Assembly: GCA_037903355.1 (NCBI GenBank)
Contig: JBAJFE010000005.1
Span: 3,968,001-4,032,000 of the forward strand
Source of the DNA: Trichuris trichiura
Lineage: Eukaryota > Nematoda > Enoplea > Trichinellida > Trichuridae
DNA length: 64,000 nt
Direction: 5' to 3'
In this document: positions 1 to 11,335 of the stretch, one piece after another
Position numbering within the stretch: position 1 is the first letter of the stretch
Layout of the letters: the number at the start of each line of letters is the position of its first letter
Position numbers and translations under genes: made by a program
Notes under the pieces: generated by a model
Seen by the model: only the letters and a program-made list of their open reading frames with translations
Databases searched by the model: none
Told to the model about the DNA's origin: nothing

Positions 1-369
1 AGGTGTTTCGTTACTACGCATGCACGTTTTGGCAATAAACTCCTACATCATCCTTCCATAGACAGCTTTCTCACGCAACTAAAAACACACTAACTAACAA
101 AAAGGGAGACACTGGTGTTTACCATTCAGCAAAAAAATAACTCTGCTGCACTGTTGTAAAGAACACTGTATTCATGCTGAAAGCTCAGAACAGAAAATAT
201 ACGTTCAGTTGGTTCTCGTTCAATGCTCTCATTAGGTGTTTGAAAATATTGTCATATAAACCGTTCCCAGTATCTCAATTTGTTCTAACCATGCAAGATT
301 GCTCAAAAGCAACAACTCCACCCGTGGGCAAAGCATAGTAATTAAAAGAGATTAACCTCAGTCATATAC
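1..369. other. Left edge, no gene seen
   Basis: AT-rich sequence upstream of the first array gene. I see no convincing exon, RNA gene or transposon end. An AATAAA near position 33 could be the poly(A) signal of a gene lying to the left, but nothing else supports that. Confidence 0.4.
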
Positions 370-403
370 ACATGCGTCCACCTGCACTTAATTCAAACGA
401 ACA
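370..403 (+). promoter_or_regulatory. Diverged promoter block of gene A
   Basis: This matches weakly the block found 81-83 bp before the ATG of genes B, C, E, F, G and H. It keeps CATGC, CACCTG in place of CAGCTG, and ATTCAAACGAA. It begins 87 bp before the ATG and is followed by an AT-rich AATAAAAAT stretch, then CTCATCCATCAGCTAACA directly before the start codon. Confidence 0.4.
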
Positions 404-456
404 TTGAAATAAAAATGAGCACGGAACGAATCTCATCCATCAGCTAACAGCCAGCC

Positions 457-754
457 ATGAAGTTTCTCCTCGTTGCCCTAATTCTCCCGTCAGTAATCTT
501 CGCTAAAACTTTGGTTGATAAAGCCAAAAACTTCGTTGGAGATGCTACAGGCAAAACGGAAAAAGAGACACAACTAACTCTCAAAAAGGTTAGCAAACTG
601 TTCAGTACTCAAGAAAATTTTACAACTGATTTGCATGCCAGTAAATGCAAATATGAAGGAAGTTAAAATTCAAGTTAACTTCTTATTAAACTTCCAACAA
701 ACGTTTAAACAACTTTCCACGCTAACCAAGTTGCCTAGCAAAAGGGAACGTTTA

Positions 755-847
<93 letters not shown>

Positions 848-1541
848 CTTTTTTCTTTTTTCGTAACGGGTTTTTTAAAATTTTTTAAATCTAAAATTTC
901 CGCGGGATTTTTCAGCCCGTTGTTCATTAAACGTTTATTCAAAAAAACGTTTTACGGGGCTTTCGGGTCTTCGCTTGACCCGTCATCAGCGTAAGTTGTA
1001 CCGCCCGTCGGGTCGGTCTTTATGGTTGCAAGCCGCATCATCCCACCAACTTTGGCAGAGACCTACTGCCGCCAGCTCTATCTTGAGCCGTCAGGTTTCG
1101 GTCCCGCCTAGTCAGTCAGACGGCGCAGCGAGCTTCCAACCGACCTTCCACGACGGCGGCACACGAACAAAATCATTATTACTATTATTATTCATCTTAG
1201 GCGTATTAAGGAGGCTCTCTACATCCAGAGCAACTCTACTATTAATCGCGACAATGGTGTGGAGGTTAGTGAAGTATGGGCTGCGCCGATTAATAAATTC
1301 CAATGCTGCGCCCTACCCAACTAATCAAACACCTATTGTACCCATGCGCTATGCCCCTTACCGAATAAACACCTTCTCCCCAACATTGCTGACGACGGAA
1401 CACGAGCAGTTCCAAAACGTACGGTATACAAATTGTTCTGTATTTTCTCTTACAATTTGCTCATCCATCCGTTGGTAGGGCACTTTGAAGTTTACTTACA
1501 GATACATCCAACAGGCCAAACCCGTGAACCAGAGGAACAGC

Positions 1542-1617
<76 letters not shown>

Positions 1618-2328
1618 TTATTTTTCCTCTTCGTCGCTTCAGGTGCGTTATTCTCAGTAACGATTTTGCGGCTTAGCAACCCGTTCGTTAAATTAACGTT
1701 TATTTTTGAACGTCAACTCGCAGAGCTATCGGGCCTCACCTGGGCCCGTCGTCAGCGCTGTGCCTGCCACCCATCCGGTCGGTCATTATGTTAGCAAGCC
1801 GGCTAAAATAGACGGATATATCGTTTGCTTATTCTTTGTCGCTCATAGTTAGTGTTGCCGCCGTCGTGGAAGGTCGGCTTGGGTGCTCACCGCGAAGTCT
1901 GACTGGCTAGGTTGGACCAAGGCCCGACGGGTCAAGATGGACCTGACGGCTGAAGTCACCGCCAAGGTCGGTCGGACGGAGCATCTTGCTAACATAATGA
2001 CCGACTCGACGGGCGGCGCACGTAGTGCTGATGACAGGCCCCGGTGAGACCCGAAAGCTCCGCGAGTTGACGTTCAAAAATAAACGTTAATTTAACGAAC
2101 GGGTTGCTAAGCCGCAAAATCGTTACTGAGTATTATTTCGAAAGACTGGGTGTCTTTTAACAGGCTTTGGTTGTTTCATAGTTGTTCTTCTGGTTCACGG
2201 GCTTGGCCTGTTGGATGTATCTGTAAGTAAAGTTCAAAATGCCCTACCAACGAATGGACATTCAGATATTGAAGTCAGATACATCCAACAGGCCAAACCC
2301 GTGAACCAGAGGAACAACTATGAAACTG

Positions 2329-2408
<80 letters not shown>

Positions 2409-5400
2409 CATTATTATTATTATTAAATATCAAGAGAGGGAAAGCATTCGTGGTAGTGCTGTGCCAATTATTTCCAATAAACTAAAAATAACGGCTCTTT
2501 CTGGTTAGAGAATTTCGTCCCCCTTTAATCCTCTAACATTCACTGATGGCTAATGAAGGGCAACCTTTAATGTGTGAATCTATATTACCAACAGTTGGCC
2601 CCCATTTTCATAAAGTACAGTGACTACCACACTACTGAGGTATTATGCAAACCAAAACAATTTTATATGCGTCCCTTAGACACTAAGTATCAAAGAATTT
2701 GGCAGCGCTATCATCAGTACAGAAGTCCAGTAGAAGGAATGAGATTCACAATTGTCCCAGGACAAATAGATACTTCCGTAACAGACACTTTGTCTCGCAA
2801 GAACGGAACTGAACAGTTTAAATGTATACAGCTTACGGGTGAAATAGCACTTAACATTCACTCTATTTCATTCGTATTTTTGAAGCGAATGCAAAAGATT
2901 CGTCCCTAAAAAGCTCAAACAAATGTCACAAAAAAATGAAATTCATCAGAAGTTTTCACAGCAGTTTATTCCTAGTTAGTCACCATAGTAACGAGAAACG
3001 AAATTAACAGCACTGAAGGCATCAGCAGCTATTAGCAAAAGGCAATACCTTTCAGCATTAAAGGACAAATTTGGTGAGTTGACAGCGAGGCCGAATTTGC
3101 ACACATACCGTTCAACATAAAAATGAGAAAGAAAAAACCGGAAACTCAGCGAAAACTAAAACTGTTCATCAGAACTAGATGCAGAAAATAGGAACAGCGC
3201 ATTAAAGACAAACACTTTCTGTAATGGTATTTCCGTTCCACCACTTTTCAATGTAGCTGCATTTTAAGAACTCCTGGTATGCGTGGATATAATTTTTCTC
3301 TGCCCTTCGCTGACAACGGCTCTCGTTGAGAACCGAAGGTTCCAAAAACATCTCTCTTACAATAAAAACGAACCAAAATCATGAATCTATTTTTTTATGA
3401 GTACGGCATCCGCACAAAAGCAACCTACACACAAAGATGTCTCACTTCTAATCATCGATGGAGCTTCTTGCTGATAAGGAGCAGAATGGGAGTCTTTCCT
3501 TGTCCAAACCGAAGAACGCTTCCCGCACTTACAGTTCGTCAGTTTCTCTTAATAACCCATAAAAAATAATGAACTGACTGCGTTGCAAATCGATGGACAT
3601 GTCGCACTTATCTACTGAACAGTTTTTTAACATACGAATACTATGCTTCAGACGAGAAGAAACTAACCCTCAAAGATGCACGCAAGAATAGTAAGGTAAA
3701 AAACACATAAAGCAAACGAAAGCTTCACTTAACTGCCTCCATTAAACGGTGACCAATTGTTTACGTACTGCCTACCCACAGAATTCATGCAGCCGCTATT
3801 TCACCTCTGACCGTTCTTACGTGAAATAATGATGTGCTTCTGCTTTTTTAGTACTACAACAGAAAAGAAGAAGTTCTTCGAGACGACCCAAAGGTAAGTC
3901 CAACAACAAAACTTATACAAAAAATTTGACTCGCTAGCCGCAACGATACCGACGATACCATACTACATCACATACACACCCAATCTGATAAAGCTTTAAC
4001 AACCAACAGAATGAAAAATTGCCAACAAAGACCATACATCTGCCCTATCATTCAAAGCATCCGTATTTGTAGTCAATCAGTCATTTTTGATGCTTCACTA
4101 CAAGCATTGACGAACTGTAAAAAAAGTTTAAGCCAACCGTAAACAATAACGGTTATTATAAAAATTGTATAGTTGATAAAATTGTTGCATCCATAATAAC
4201 CAAAAAGGGTATATCGTTAATTGTGGAGAAACCCACTAAAGCGGATGCTGGAAGCTCCAAACTGTTCTACTTCAAAATCGCATCTCAAAGACTCATGTCC
4301 GAAATCACTCCCTAAGGACAGGAACGTTTGCAAAAAGGCATCGTAAAACGATTGAAAAGCATGCAGACAACTGTCTGACAATGTTTTTACTTCCATGAAC
4401 ACGTATTGTACTACAATCGGGTGTTGGAATAGTTTAAATGCATTAACCACTATTGCCTCCTCACTCCAAACCAAAAGTTACGGTTTTCAGCGAAGCAAAA
4501 CTTTATGGTAAAAAAAACGAAGCCTGCCTAACAAAATCACAAAATGAAAAAGCAGGAAAGAGTAATTGTGACTTTCAACAACCGACATTAAAGTTGGCGT
4601 CATTTCATCCGGTGATTATTCCATTCTCCCCTGTGAACAGTATTTCTGAAAGAAATAAGAAAGACAGAAATGAATTCTCATTACGTTCCAATTCACCGCT
4701 AGCTATGAAAGCTAATAATACTATTATCGAACAAATATGGTTCAGACAAATTGTTTATTAACACACTCATCAAATAGCCCCAAAATTTTAACACATAAAA
4801 CTGACTGAAGAAATATACGCTATGAACTTTGCAGCTGTACACATTGTTCCAAGGAGTAGAACAGCAGTGCAACGAAGAATGCATTCCCAAAGGAAGAAAA
4901 CTAACGTTCCCAAAAGTAAAATACGAAAAATGTGCGGCTAAATGCAAGCTAGAGGTAATACAAATTTCCTGATTGAAAATGGCATTATAACGACAGAATT
5001 AAAGATACTTTTGTGAGTTAGTAGACTAACTGGTACTGCATTCAACTATTTTGTTTGTAAGAGCAGCATAAAAGTGAGAAAATCGTACACACGCTTCAGA
5101 GTTTGACGGTTACCTAACGTTTTAGCTATTTGAATAGCATGAGAGTGAATTAATTGGCAACGTCCTTCACCAAATTTTACTTAGGATGCAAAACAGACTT
5201 CAACAGTCTGGGCATATGTAAAGAAATCTTGCTAGTGCACGGTGTTTGTTGCTTGTCTCAAAATGGTAATTCTCAGTGAAGTTCGAAATAGGCAGCGAGC
5301 ATTTCCTTGTAAATTATATTTTGCATAATAAATTCCGAATGAGCACTGCTTCCAAAACCTCACTTACAGACGATTGCTTTTCAAAACGTATCGTTGCATT

Positions 5401-5513
5401 TATAGAAGGCCAACGAGCTTGGCGGCAAAAAAGCTCCCACGAAAGGATTAAAGAACCCTGTGAACAAGCAACAGGACAAAAGTATGGACAATGAAGTCAC
5501 GTCACACAGCTAA
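457..5513 (+). CDS. Array gene A: small secreted CX3C/CX3C protein, 133 aa
   Basis: Four exons by my reading: 457..588, 3852..3893, 4835..4954 and 5406..5513, all phase 0, with donors gttagc, gtaagt and gtaata and acceptors tttttag, tttgcag and tttatag. Exon 1 gives a signal peptide (residues 1-16, MKFLLVALILPSVIFA) and a mature segment ending GKTEKETQLTLKK. Exon 2 starts YYN. Exon 3 carries Cys 70, 74, 91 and 95 (C-x3-C-x16-C-x3-C). Exon 4 is Lys-rich and ends SMDNEVTSHS, as in gene C. The poly(A) signal AATAAA is at 5575. Intron 1 is 3.3 kb and packed with ATT runs and foldback elements. The family and function are unknown to me; extracellular export is inferred from the signal peptide. The gene model rests on the same exons recurring in six other genes. 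Confidence 0.78.
755..847. repeat. TAT/ATT microsatellite
   Basis: About 30 uninterrupted trinucleotide units in intron 1 of gene A, directly beside a foldback element. The poly-Tyr and poly-Ile open frames across it are artefacts. Confidence 0.95.
861..1165. mobile_element. Half copy of hammerhead-bearing foldback element
   Basis: It starts with TCGTAACGGG and contains CCCGTTGTTCATTAAACG, a hammerhead-like core on the minus strand and a GC-richer middle (GTCAGTCAGACGG). It matches the left half of the copy at 9640-10150. The right arm is missing, so this copy is truncated. Confidence 0.6.
951..996 (-). ncRNA. Hammerhead ribozyme-like motif
   Basis: On the minus strand: CTGATGA, C, stem II GGGTC/GACCC, GAAAGC. 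Stem I can pair TTACG with CGTAA (5 bp). The usual AGCT after GAAA reads AGCC, so U16.1 may be lost. Activity is inference only. Confidence 0.5.
1432..1541. mobile_element. Half copy of palindromic element (class 2)
   Basis: It contains TTTGCTCATCCATCCGTTGG, TAGGGCACTTTGAAG and CCAACAGGCCAAACCCGTGA, as in the right arm of the near-perfect palindrome at 13231-13508. An ATT run follows at once. Confidence 0.6.
1542..1617. repeat. ATT microsatellite
   Basis: About 25 ATT units between the class 2 half copy and a full foldback element, in intron 1 of gene A. Confidence 0.95.
1718..1762 (-). ncRNA. Degenerate hammerhead-like motif
   Basis: Minus strand CTGACGA, C, GGGCC/GGCCC stem II, then GATAGCTC where other copies have GAAAGCTC. 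A conserved A is replaced, so it is probably inactive. Stem I can form GCG/TGC. Confidence 0.4.
2022..2065 (+). ncRNA. Hammerhead ribozyme-like motif
   Basis: CTGATGA, C, an imperfect stem II (AGGCCC...GACCC), GAAAGCTC and a 3-bp stem I (GTG with CGC, one G-U pair). It sits in the right arm of the foldback element. Confidence 0.45.
2133..2330. mobile_element. Class 2 palindromic element, short form
   Basis: It begins with the class tail TCGAAAGACTGGGTGTC, then CTTTTAACAGGCTT, and has facing copies of GTTCACGGGCTTGGCCTGTT. The central part is shorter than in the 13.2 kb copy. An ATT run follows. Confidence 0.6.
2331..2425. repeat. ATT microsatellite
   Basis: About 31 units with one ATC interruption, directly after a class 2 palindromic element in intron 1 of gene A. 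Confidence 0.95.
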
Positions 5514-5840
5514 AAGAAAACCTTAACCCCACATCAATTCAACATAGCAATGAACACATCGGCTGCACGAGAATAATAAAGATCGATGTTTACTTCGTGT
5601 CTTCTTGCACTTAAACCGAAAGGCAAAATCAAAGAAAACGTTATCTAAGACAGCTGTTCAGCCACAGTTTTGATTTTCGAAAACGAAATAACGAAGTTTA
5701 CTGCAAATGAAAGCAGAATGACAGAAAATCGTCTACTGAGTTCTATCCTGTAAACCAAAATTTCACGTTAAACAGGAAACTTTATATAAAAAGAACAAAA
5801 CTATCGCATAAAATATGATCTGAAGAGTCCACATGCCGTT

Positions 5841-6080
5841 CTAATAAGGTTCTTTTACTAGCTGAACCAGAAATTGGAGTATTATTCCAAAATAAACAAT
5901 TCGACTGCAAAAGAAATAATGTACGGCATTCCTTCCACAAAGAGTCATTTTGAATACATTTTTGATCATTCCATTTGGAGAAGGCTTAAATTCAGCTTTG
6001 TCAGCAACGTTAAAACCTAATCGTTCCAACCTCCTATCTGTATGCGAGATATTAACAGTACAAGTCATGCGAACATAGCC
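5841..6080. other. Repeated module after exon 4 of gene A
   Basis: This segment recurs after gene C (17637-17870), after the orphan exon A2 (8165-8345) and after D (23490-23735). On the minus strand copies A and C both keep a 75-codon open frame starting MTCT and containing KAEFKPSPN; A2 and D have stops there. On the plus strand a frame with EYY and PSTxSH is partly open. Substitutions between A and C fall slightly more on minus-strand third positions, but the excess is too weak to call a gene. Confidence 0.4.
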
Positions 6081-6789
6081 TTCCCTAAAGAAAGCAAAAT
6101 ATGTTTTCAGGACACCCTACTCCACAGGAGTGTTAACGCACGCTGAAAAATTCTCATTATCGTACGAGGCGCGTAGTAGTTTTCTATAATTGATCACTGT
6201 CACTGATAAAACGAAACCATTCGTGTCTTTCAGGATCCTTCTTACAGAAAATTAGGGGTTTAGGATCTATTTGCTCACGATCTTTGCCATTATCATCACT
6301 ACACATTCTACACCTTTCACCTGCAGAAACAAAACTGTCACTCTCGAGACTTACGTTTAAAAAAGATTTCATTTTCTTCCCAATCGCAAAGAACAGCACA
6401 TTGCAAAATATAGTTACAAGGACTTGCTCAATATCAGGCATCTAACAGGTGCCTAATAACAAGCGGTATCTTCACCCATTATCTGAAGGGAATGAAGCTG
6501 TAACAATAACAGTACGTTTGAAGAGTACTATTCCTTGTATGCAATAGGCGGTTCCTATTCAACACATACACGGTTTTGAAAAATAGAAATGAAGATGGGA
6601 TAGGACTGGAAAATAAAGTGAAGTTCGCCTTCCGTTTCTCCTCAACGCAGACAAAATGAAAGGCGCAAATGAGCAAATATTCCTGAGCGGTTTGCAGCTA
6701 ACACTGGCACATAGTGAAATATCTCATGAATAAAACATAAAAACAAGGCTCTTGAAGACGGGGTGCTTCTTAAGGGGGCAATGGATTTT

Positions 6790-6968
6790 CATCACTACTT
6801 CATACGGTATGTTTTCTGTCCCGAAAGCTCCAAACTGTTTTAAGTACTTGTTCTGTATTTTTCCTTAATAATTGTTCATCCATCCGTTGGTAGGGCATTT
6901 GCTTCGGTTTAATTTCAGAATCCACCAACGGGCAAGAAAACATACCGTATGAAGTAGTGATAAAAACA
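6790..6968. mobile_element. Class 2-related palindrome
   Basis: Facing arms CATCACTACTTCATACGGTA and its reverse complement enclose TTGTTCATCCATCCGTTGGT. Inserted in the spacer after gene A; the homologous spacer after gene C (about 18.9 kb) lacks it. Confidence 0.5.
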
Positions 6969-7618
6969 AAGCTAAACGTTTTGGGGATGGTAAAAACGAA
7001 AAGTCCCGTAACGGCCTCTAGTGGACCAAATGATTCACGCTGCACAAGAATAGTTTACTCTACTTTCTGGACAGATGGAGAATACTAATTGGCCAAAGAA
7101 TTTATTTGCTTCTATTCATAGGGATACTGCATAGGTACTACTAGTACACGCTGCTAATCCAAGTCGAACCAATCTACAAGAAGCATACGAAACGATGGTG
7201 CCTTTCTAAGACAGAAAAACGTTAGGAATAAAAAGTTCACAGGGATCTTTTTCTCTCAAAAGTGCAGTCAGTGATGATAGGTGCCGAAAGCTATAGTTGT
7301 TGACGAAACGAAACTTTAAGGTGAAGAAGAAAGGCTGGCTAACATGCAAAAACAGGAATGGCTAATGCGATTTCAAAACGTTGGCATTAAGTAGGGCCTC
7401 ATTTCACGCTCTATTCATGTTATACGGCCATGTAAACAGTATATTTAAGATGAACAACAATAATTGGAATGAATTCTTAAATATTAATATTTCTTAACTG
7501 ACTCCTAACTTGTAGAACGATGGTAGCAAGACCCCTCAAATGTGATGCAGACAAACTGTTTTTCAACATATTAATCAAAGAGGACCAACTGAAAGAATAC
7601 ATGCCCTGAAATTTGCAG

Positions 7619-7738
7619 TTCTATACAGCGTTCAAAGGAATCAAAGAACTGCGCAGCGAAAAATGCGTTCGTAAAGGAAGAAACCTACGTTTTCAAAAAG
7701 TGAAGTACGAAAAAGGCACCGCCAGCTGCAAGCAAAAA
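7619..7738 (+). pseudogene. Orphan exon 3 (A2) of the array family
   Basis: A 40-codon open exon with acceptor tttgcag and donor gtagca, clearly homologous to exon 3 of the intact genes. The first family cysteine is Arg and the third is Gly; the second and fourth remain. No exon 1, 2 or 4 is found nearby, and a foldback element occupies the place where exon 4 would be expected. Flanking intron sequence matches that of pseudogene D. It is most likely a relic, although its reading frame is uninterrupted. Confidence 0.65.
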
Positions 7739-7819
7739 GTAGCATGCGCGTTTTCTAATCCAAAGTGGCATTGTACGGACAGAACTGAAATGAATTTATC
7801 CAAACTATATGCATCTCAT

Positions 7820-8151
7820 TTTCTGTCTTCTTTTTTCTTCTTTCTTTCTTCTTTCTTTCCCAACGGGTGCGTTTTTCAAACTGAAACGTTTTTGCGGATT
7901 GGCAACCCGTTCATTAAATCAACGTTCACTTCATAAACGTCGCGTAGCTTTTCGGCGGCTTGGTGACATAAAGAGTGGCCCGACGGACGGCGCACACTGC
8001 ACTGATGACGGGCCCCAGAGAGGCCAGAAAGCTACGCGACGTTTTTGACATAAACGTTGATATAATGAACGGGTTGCAAATCCGCAAAAAACGTTTCAGT
8101 TTGAAAAAAACGCACCCGTTAGGAAAGAAGAAGAAAAATAAGACAGAAAAT
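7820..8151. mobile_element. Foldback element with hammerhead-like core
   Basis: Arms run from ATTTTCTGTCTT and AACGGGTGCGTTTTTCAAAC to their reverse complements. The internal arms hold GCGGATTGGCAACCCGTTCA. The right half has a recognisable hammerhead-like core on the plus strand; the left half has only a decayed one. Inserted just downstream of orphan exon A2. Confidence 0.65.
7996..8040 (+). ncRNA. Hammerhead ribozyme-like motif
   Basis: CTGATGA, C, stem II GGGCC/GGCC(A), GAAAGCTA, then CGCGAC. The base of stem I has an A-C mismatch followed by two pairs. Probably weakened. Confidence 0.4.
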
Positions 8152-9227
8152 TAAGTGCAACCAGAAATTTGAATATTATTCAAAAGTAGACAGTTCAACT
8201 ACAAAAAAAATTATGTGCGACATCCCTTCAACAAGGAGTCATTCTGATTAAATTTCCGGTCTCTGCATTTGGAGAAACATCAAATTCAATTTTGCCAACA
8301 ACGTTAAAGCCTAGTCATCTGTAAGCGGAACATTAACTGAATGGATTATACTTTAATTGGAACGCAGCTTTCCTTTACCAGACGAAATTCGCCTTAAAAC
8401 TGCCACACGCTGGGCTGAAGTGCTAATCGAAAAGGGCCGTTTTGCGAGAATGCTAAATGTGTATAGTAGAAACCTCTCGGTATATACTCGCCTAATTAAA
8501 CGTTGAGAGCTCCTTGAACAGCCATATTCAACGAAGGTATCTCTCCTGGTGATTGTCATCTTTTCGGCCCTCTGAGCGCATTCCTGTTTCAGAGGGCGCT
8601 TAACAAATCGATTAAGTCAAAAAAGGAGTTCTCAAACTGATTGGTACTTCTGATTGCAACTTCTTGCAAAATGTGAGGAACTGGCATTTACGTTGCTGGC
8701 AGCCTGCCCCAATGAGAATCGCAAATATTTCACTAATAAAGTAGATTCCCAGAACAGCCATAGCATTTCACACTTTTTATCCCAAAATAGACTGAACCTA
8801 TTCAACAATCTAACACTGATCAACATATACTGATATTGCGCTGACCACAACGTAAAGGCAGCGTTAGGCACATTTATTTAAAAACAAAAGCCCTAAGCCA
8901 AAATCACCTGCAGCTGATCAGGAAAACCATACAGGTTATAAAAATACGGCATAATAATTATCAGTTAGTGAAATAAAGCTGCATTAGGATGGAACAAAAA
9001 CAAAGATCGTCGTTCAATCGCAATCTGCTGCATACTAAAGTTAAAATGTTATGTTCAATTTGGAAGATATGCACAAATCAGAAGGCTCATATTGAACGTC
9101 ATTACTGTGAAAGTATTGACATTTAACTGTTATGAAGCGTAAAAATTTGTCGACCGCGCCCCAGTCATAACAACTGCTACGAAAGACATATAGAAGTAAT
9201 ACTAAACGGTCCACTCTCATACTATAA

Positions 9228-9261
9228 AATGGATATTCAGCTATTCTTAGTTCAAACGAAG
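9228..9261 (+). promoter_or_regulatory. Conserved upstream block of gene B
   Basis: AATGGATATTCAGCT followed by GTTCAAACGAAG, beginning 83 bp before the ATG, as in genes E, G and H. Confidence 0.5.
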
Positions 9262-9712
9262 ACCTCAATAAAAGTAGCACGAAAGGAAGCTCATCCGTTA
9301 GGTAACAAACATGAATCTTCTACTCGCTTTTCTCGTTTTCACAGGAATTCTTGCTGAAGTCAATGGATACTTTCCAAAAATAATAGAGCAAAGGACACAA
9401 TCGACTCTTCCAAAGGTTAGTAAATGTGCCACGCACTTAGAGTAAGTTGCCATTTATGAAGACGGGAACAGCGACTTCGTGATAGTCTGGATAGTCTAAA
9501 CATCTTGCACTTCAAATAGGCACTCGCACACGCCCGTTAGGAAAAGTTTTAAAGCCATTTATGCTAAGTAACTACTACTTTTACTTTGTATTGGAAAACA
9601 ATTTTTCATTCAAAATTTTACAACCCACACATCCATACATACTCTTTTCTGATGTTTTTCGCGGAATTTTGACCCGTTGTTTGTTAAACGTTTATTGCAA
9701 AAACGTTTTCTA

Positions 9713-9756
9713 CACGAAGCTTTGGGGCCTCTCCGTGCCCAGTCATCAGCGTAATC
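9713..9756 (-). ncRNA. Degenerate hammerhead-like motif
   Basis: Minus strand CTGATGA, C, stem II of about 4 bp, then CAAAGCTT in place of GAAAGCT. Stem I keeps ACG/CGT. Loss of G12 suggests inactivity. Confidence 0.4.
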
Positions 9757-10002
9757 GCACCGCCTGTCGGTTTGGTCTTTATGGTCGCAAGCCGCTCCAT
9801 CCAACCAACTTTGACAGAGACTTCCACCGTCAGCTGTACCTTGAGCCGTCAGGCTTCAGTCCCGCCTAGTCAGTCAGACGGTGCAGCGAGCGTCCATCCA
9901 ATCATTTGTAAATGTGCCGCCGTCGCGGGAAGTCGGTTGGGAGCTCGCTCTGACGTCTGACTGACTAGGCGAAGCCAAAGCTCGACGGCAGAGATTATGT
10001 CT

Positions 10003-10048
10003 TTCACGCTGAAGACGGGTCCAACCGGGACCCGAAAGCTCCGTGTAG
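10003..10048 (+). ncRNA. Hammerhead ribozyme-like motif
   Basis: CTGAAGA (position 7 is tolerant), C, stem II GGGTCC/GGACCC closed by a short loop, GAAAGCTC, and stem I CACG/CGTG. One of the best-paired copies in the window. Confidence 0.55.
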
Positions 10049-11335
10049 AACCTTTACGAGAAAAATAAACGTTATGTAAAAACAAAACAGGTTCAAACCG
10101 TAAAGCATTTTTTCAAAAAGAAAATTAAAAATCCGTTACGAAGAGGAGAAAAAAGAAAGAAAACAACCATAAGCTGTACCTGCTGCTGCCTCTTTAATTA
10201 ACAACAAGGGAACAAAAAACAGCGACGAGTCAGGGGCTCTGTAATGATGTTAGAAATTCTACTACTAATGATGCTGCTTATTTGATTTAGTAATGGAATT
10301 GAATTAATAATTTTCAACTTATATTGACATCGACAACTATATCACGCAATGCGCAACATCTTTAATATTTTATTTTGCTGTGATGTAGCTCTTCCCTCTA
10401 ACTCACTTTGAAAAGGATCGGACATCTTGCATGTCAGACTTTGATAAATAGCAAAAGACTGGCAGTAAGATACCGTTGATCCTATCCGTAATGTTCAACG
10501 CCACTTTTGAAATATACAACAAACAGGTAAGTGCATTCTCAAATATTTTTTGATTCACGACTAACTTTCAAAGCGATAATGGCATCAATCGCTGAATATA
10601 ATCTTAAGAAAATGTTTGTCAGCACATTAGTCAGAAAGGACAAACTTTTGAGCCGATAGGAGTGTTTGTAAGAAAATGTAACCGCAACATTTTGCAGGTT
10701 CAAGACGCCTCCATAGAAATGCAAGGGCGACGCGACCAAGGTTGAATGAACGCAGGAAGAAACGTTCTGGTACACCCAACTGTGCAGCATGATAGGTGTA
10801 CGGCTCACTGCAAACTAACGCTAATAGATTTCTTTCGGAACAAAAGGACATTACGCTGACAGAGCTAAGACAACATATTAACAACCGTAGCTGTATTTTG
10901 CTCGACTAAGTCGTACGTAAAAGCATCATACAATTGAGCAAACCGTAACCCATTTTCGCAGTTTAAATGTTTTGCAGGGTTTTGATCATTTGGGCAGCAT
11001 AGATTTTCCGTCATTTATCTTCGAAATGTTTAACATGACTTGAAAGGAACGTCCACAACTAAATAAATCATACTAGTACGCCCAGCCTATTACTTAATTC
11101 AAAGTGGGAATTTAAGGGTAAAGTTTCAAGATATGAAGCAGGCAGTTCCTTGCAGATAATATTATGCATAATACGCTAAGCATCGTAATTTCTCTAGTGA
11201 AGTGCGTCTCAACATGCGTCATTGTATTTATAGCATGCCAATTTTGGCGGTCATGGGAAAGGTAAGAAGAAGAAACCGAAAATTCCCAAACATCACAAGA
11301 ACACGAAGAAAAGCAAAAAGAGCAGCACCAGCTAA

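Larger units (their letters stand above)
1653..2130. mobile_element. Full foldback element with two hammerhead-like cores
   Basis: Long inverted repeat: the left arm starts CTCAGTAACGATTTTGCGGC and the right arm ends with its reverse complement. Arms of about 105 bp enclose a GC-rich unique centre. Each arm carries one hammerhead-like core, on opposite strands. No open frame of note, so probably non-autonomous. Confidence 0.65.
9640..10150. mobile_element. Full foldback element inside pseudogene B
   Basis: Imperfect inverted repeat with hammerhead-like cores on both strands and a GC-richer centre (CCGCCTAGTCAGTCAGACGG and its facing copy near 9950). The right end is ATCCGTTACGAAG, facing the TCGTAACGGG end seen at 861. 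It lies at the breakpoint of the exon 2 deletion in B. Confidence 0.65.
9311..11335 (+). pseudogene. Array gene B, broken copy
   Basis: Exon 1 (9311..9415) is intact and nearly identical to that of gene E: signal peptide MNLLLAFLVFTGILAEVNG and a short mature segment ending TQSTLPK. The exon 2 region is gone; a foldback element lies at 9640-10150 where about 1.6 kb of E-like sequence is missing. Exon 3 (10698..10820) is 41 codons long but has a TGA at codon 16 (the second family cysteine), the first cysteine is Arg, and the donor GT is CT. Exon 4 (11234..11335) is open, Lys-rich and ends KKSKKSSTS. A poly(A) signal lies at 11393. This is the disabled partner of gene E. Confidence 0.75.

Noticed and set aside
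635..994. Open frames with long Tyr, Ile, Leu or Asn runs
   Set aside because: They are translations of ATT/TAT microsatellites in introns and change amino acid with frame; no gene structure supports them.
9041..9280. 79-codon minus-strand frame repeated at 24047-24286
   Set aside because: The two copies match because the B and E promoter regions are duplicates; the frame overlaps the conserved promoter block and shows no coding signal of its own.
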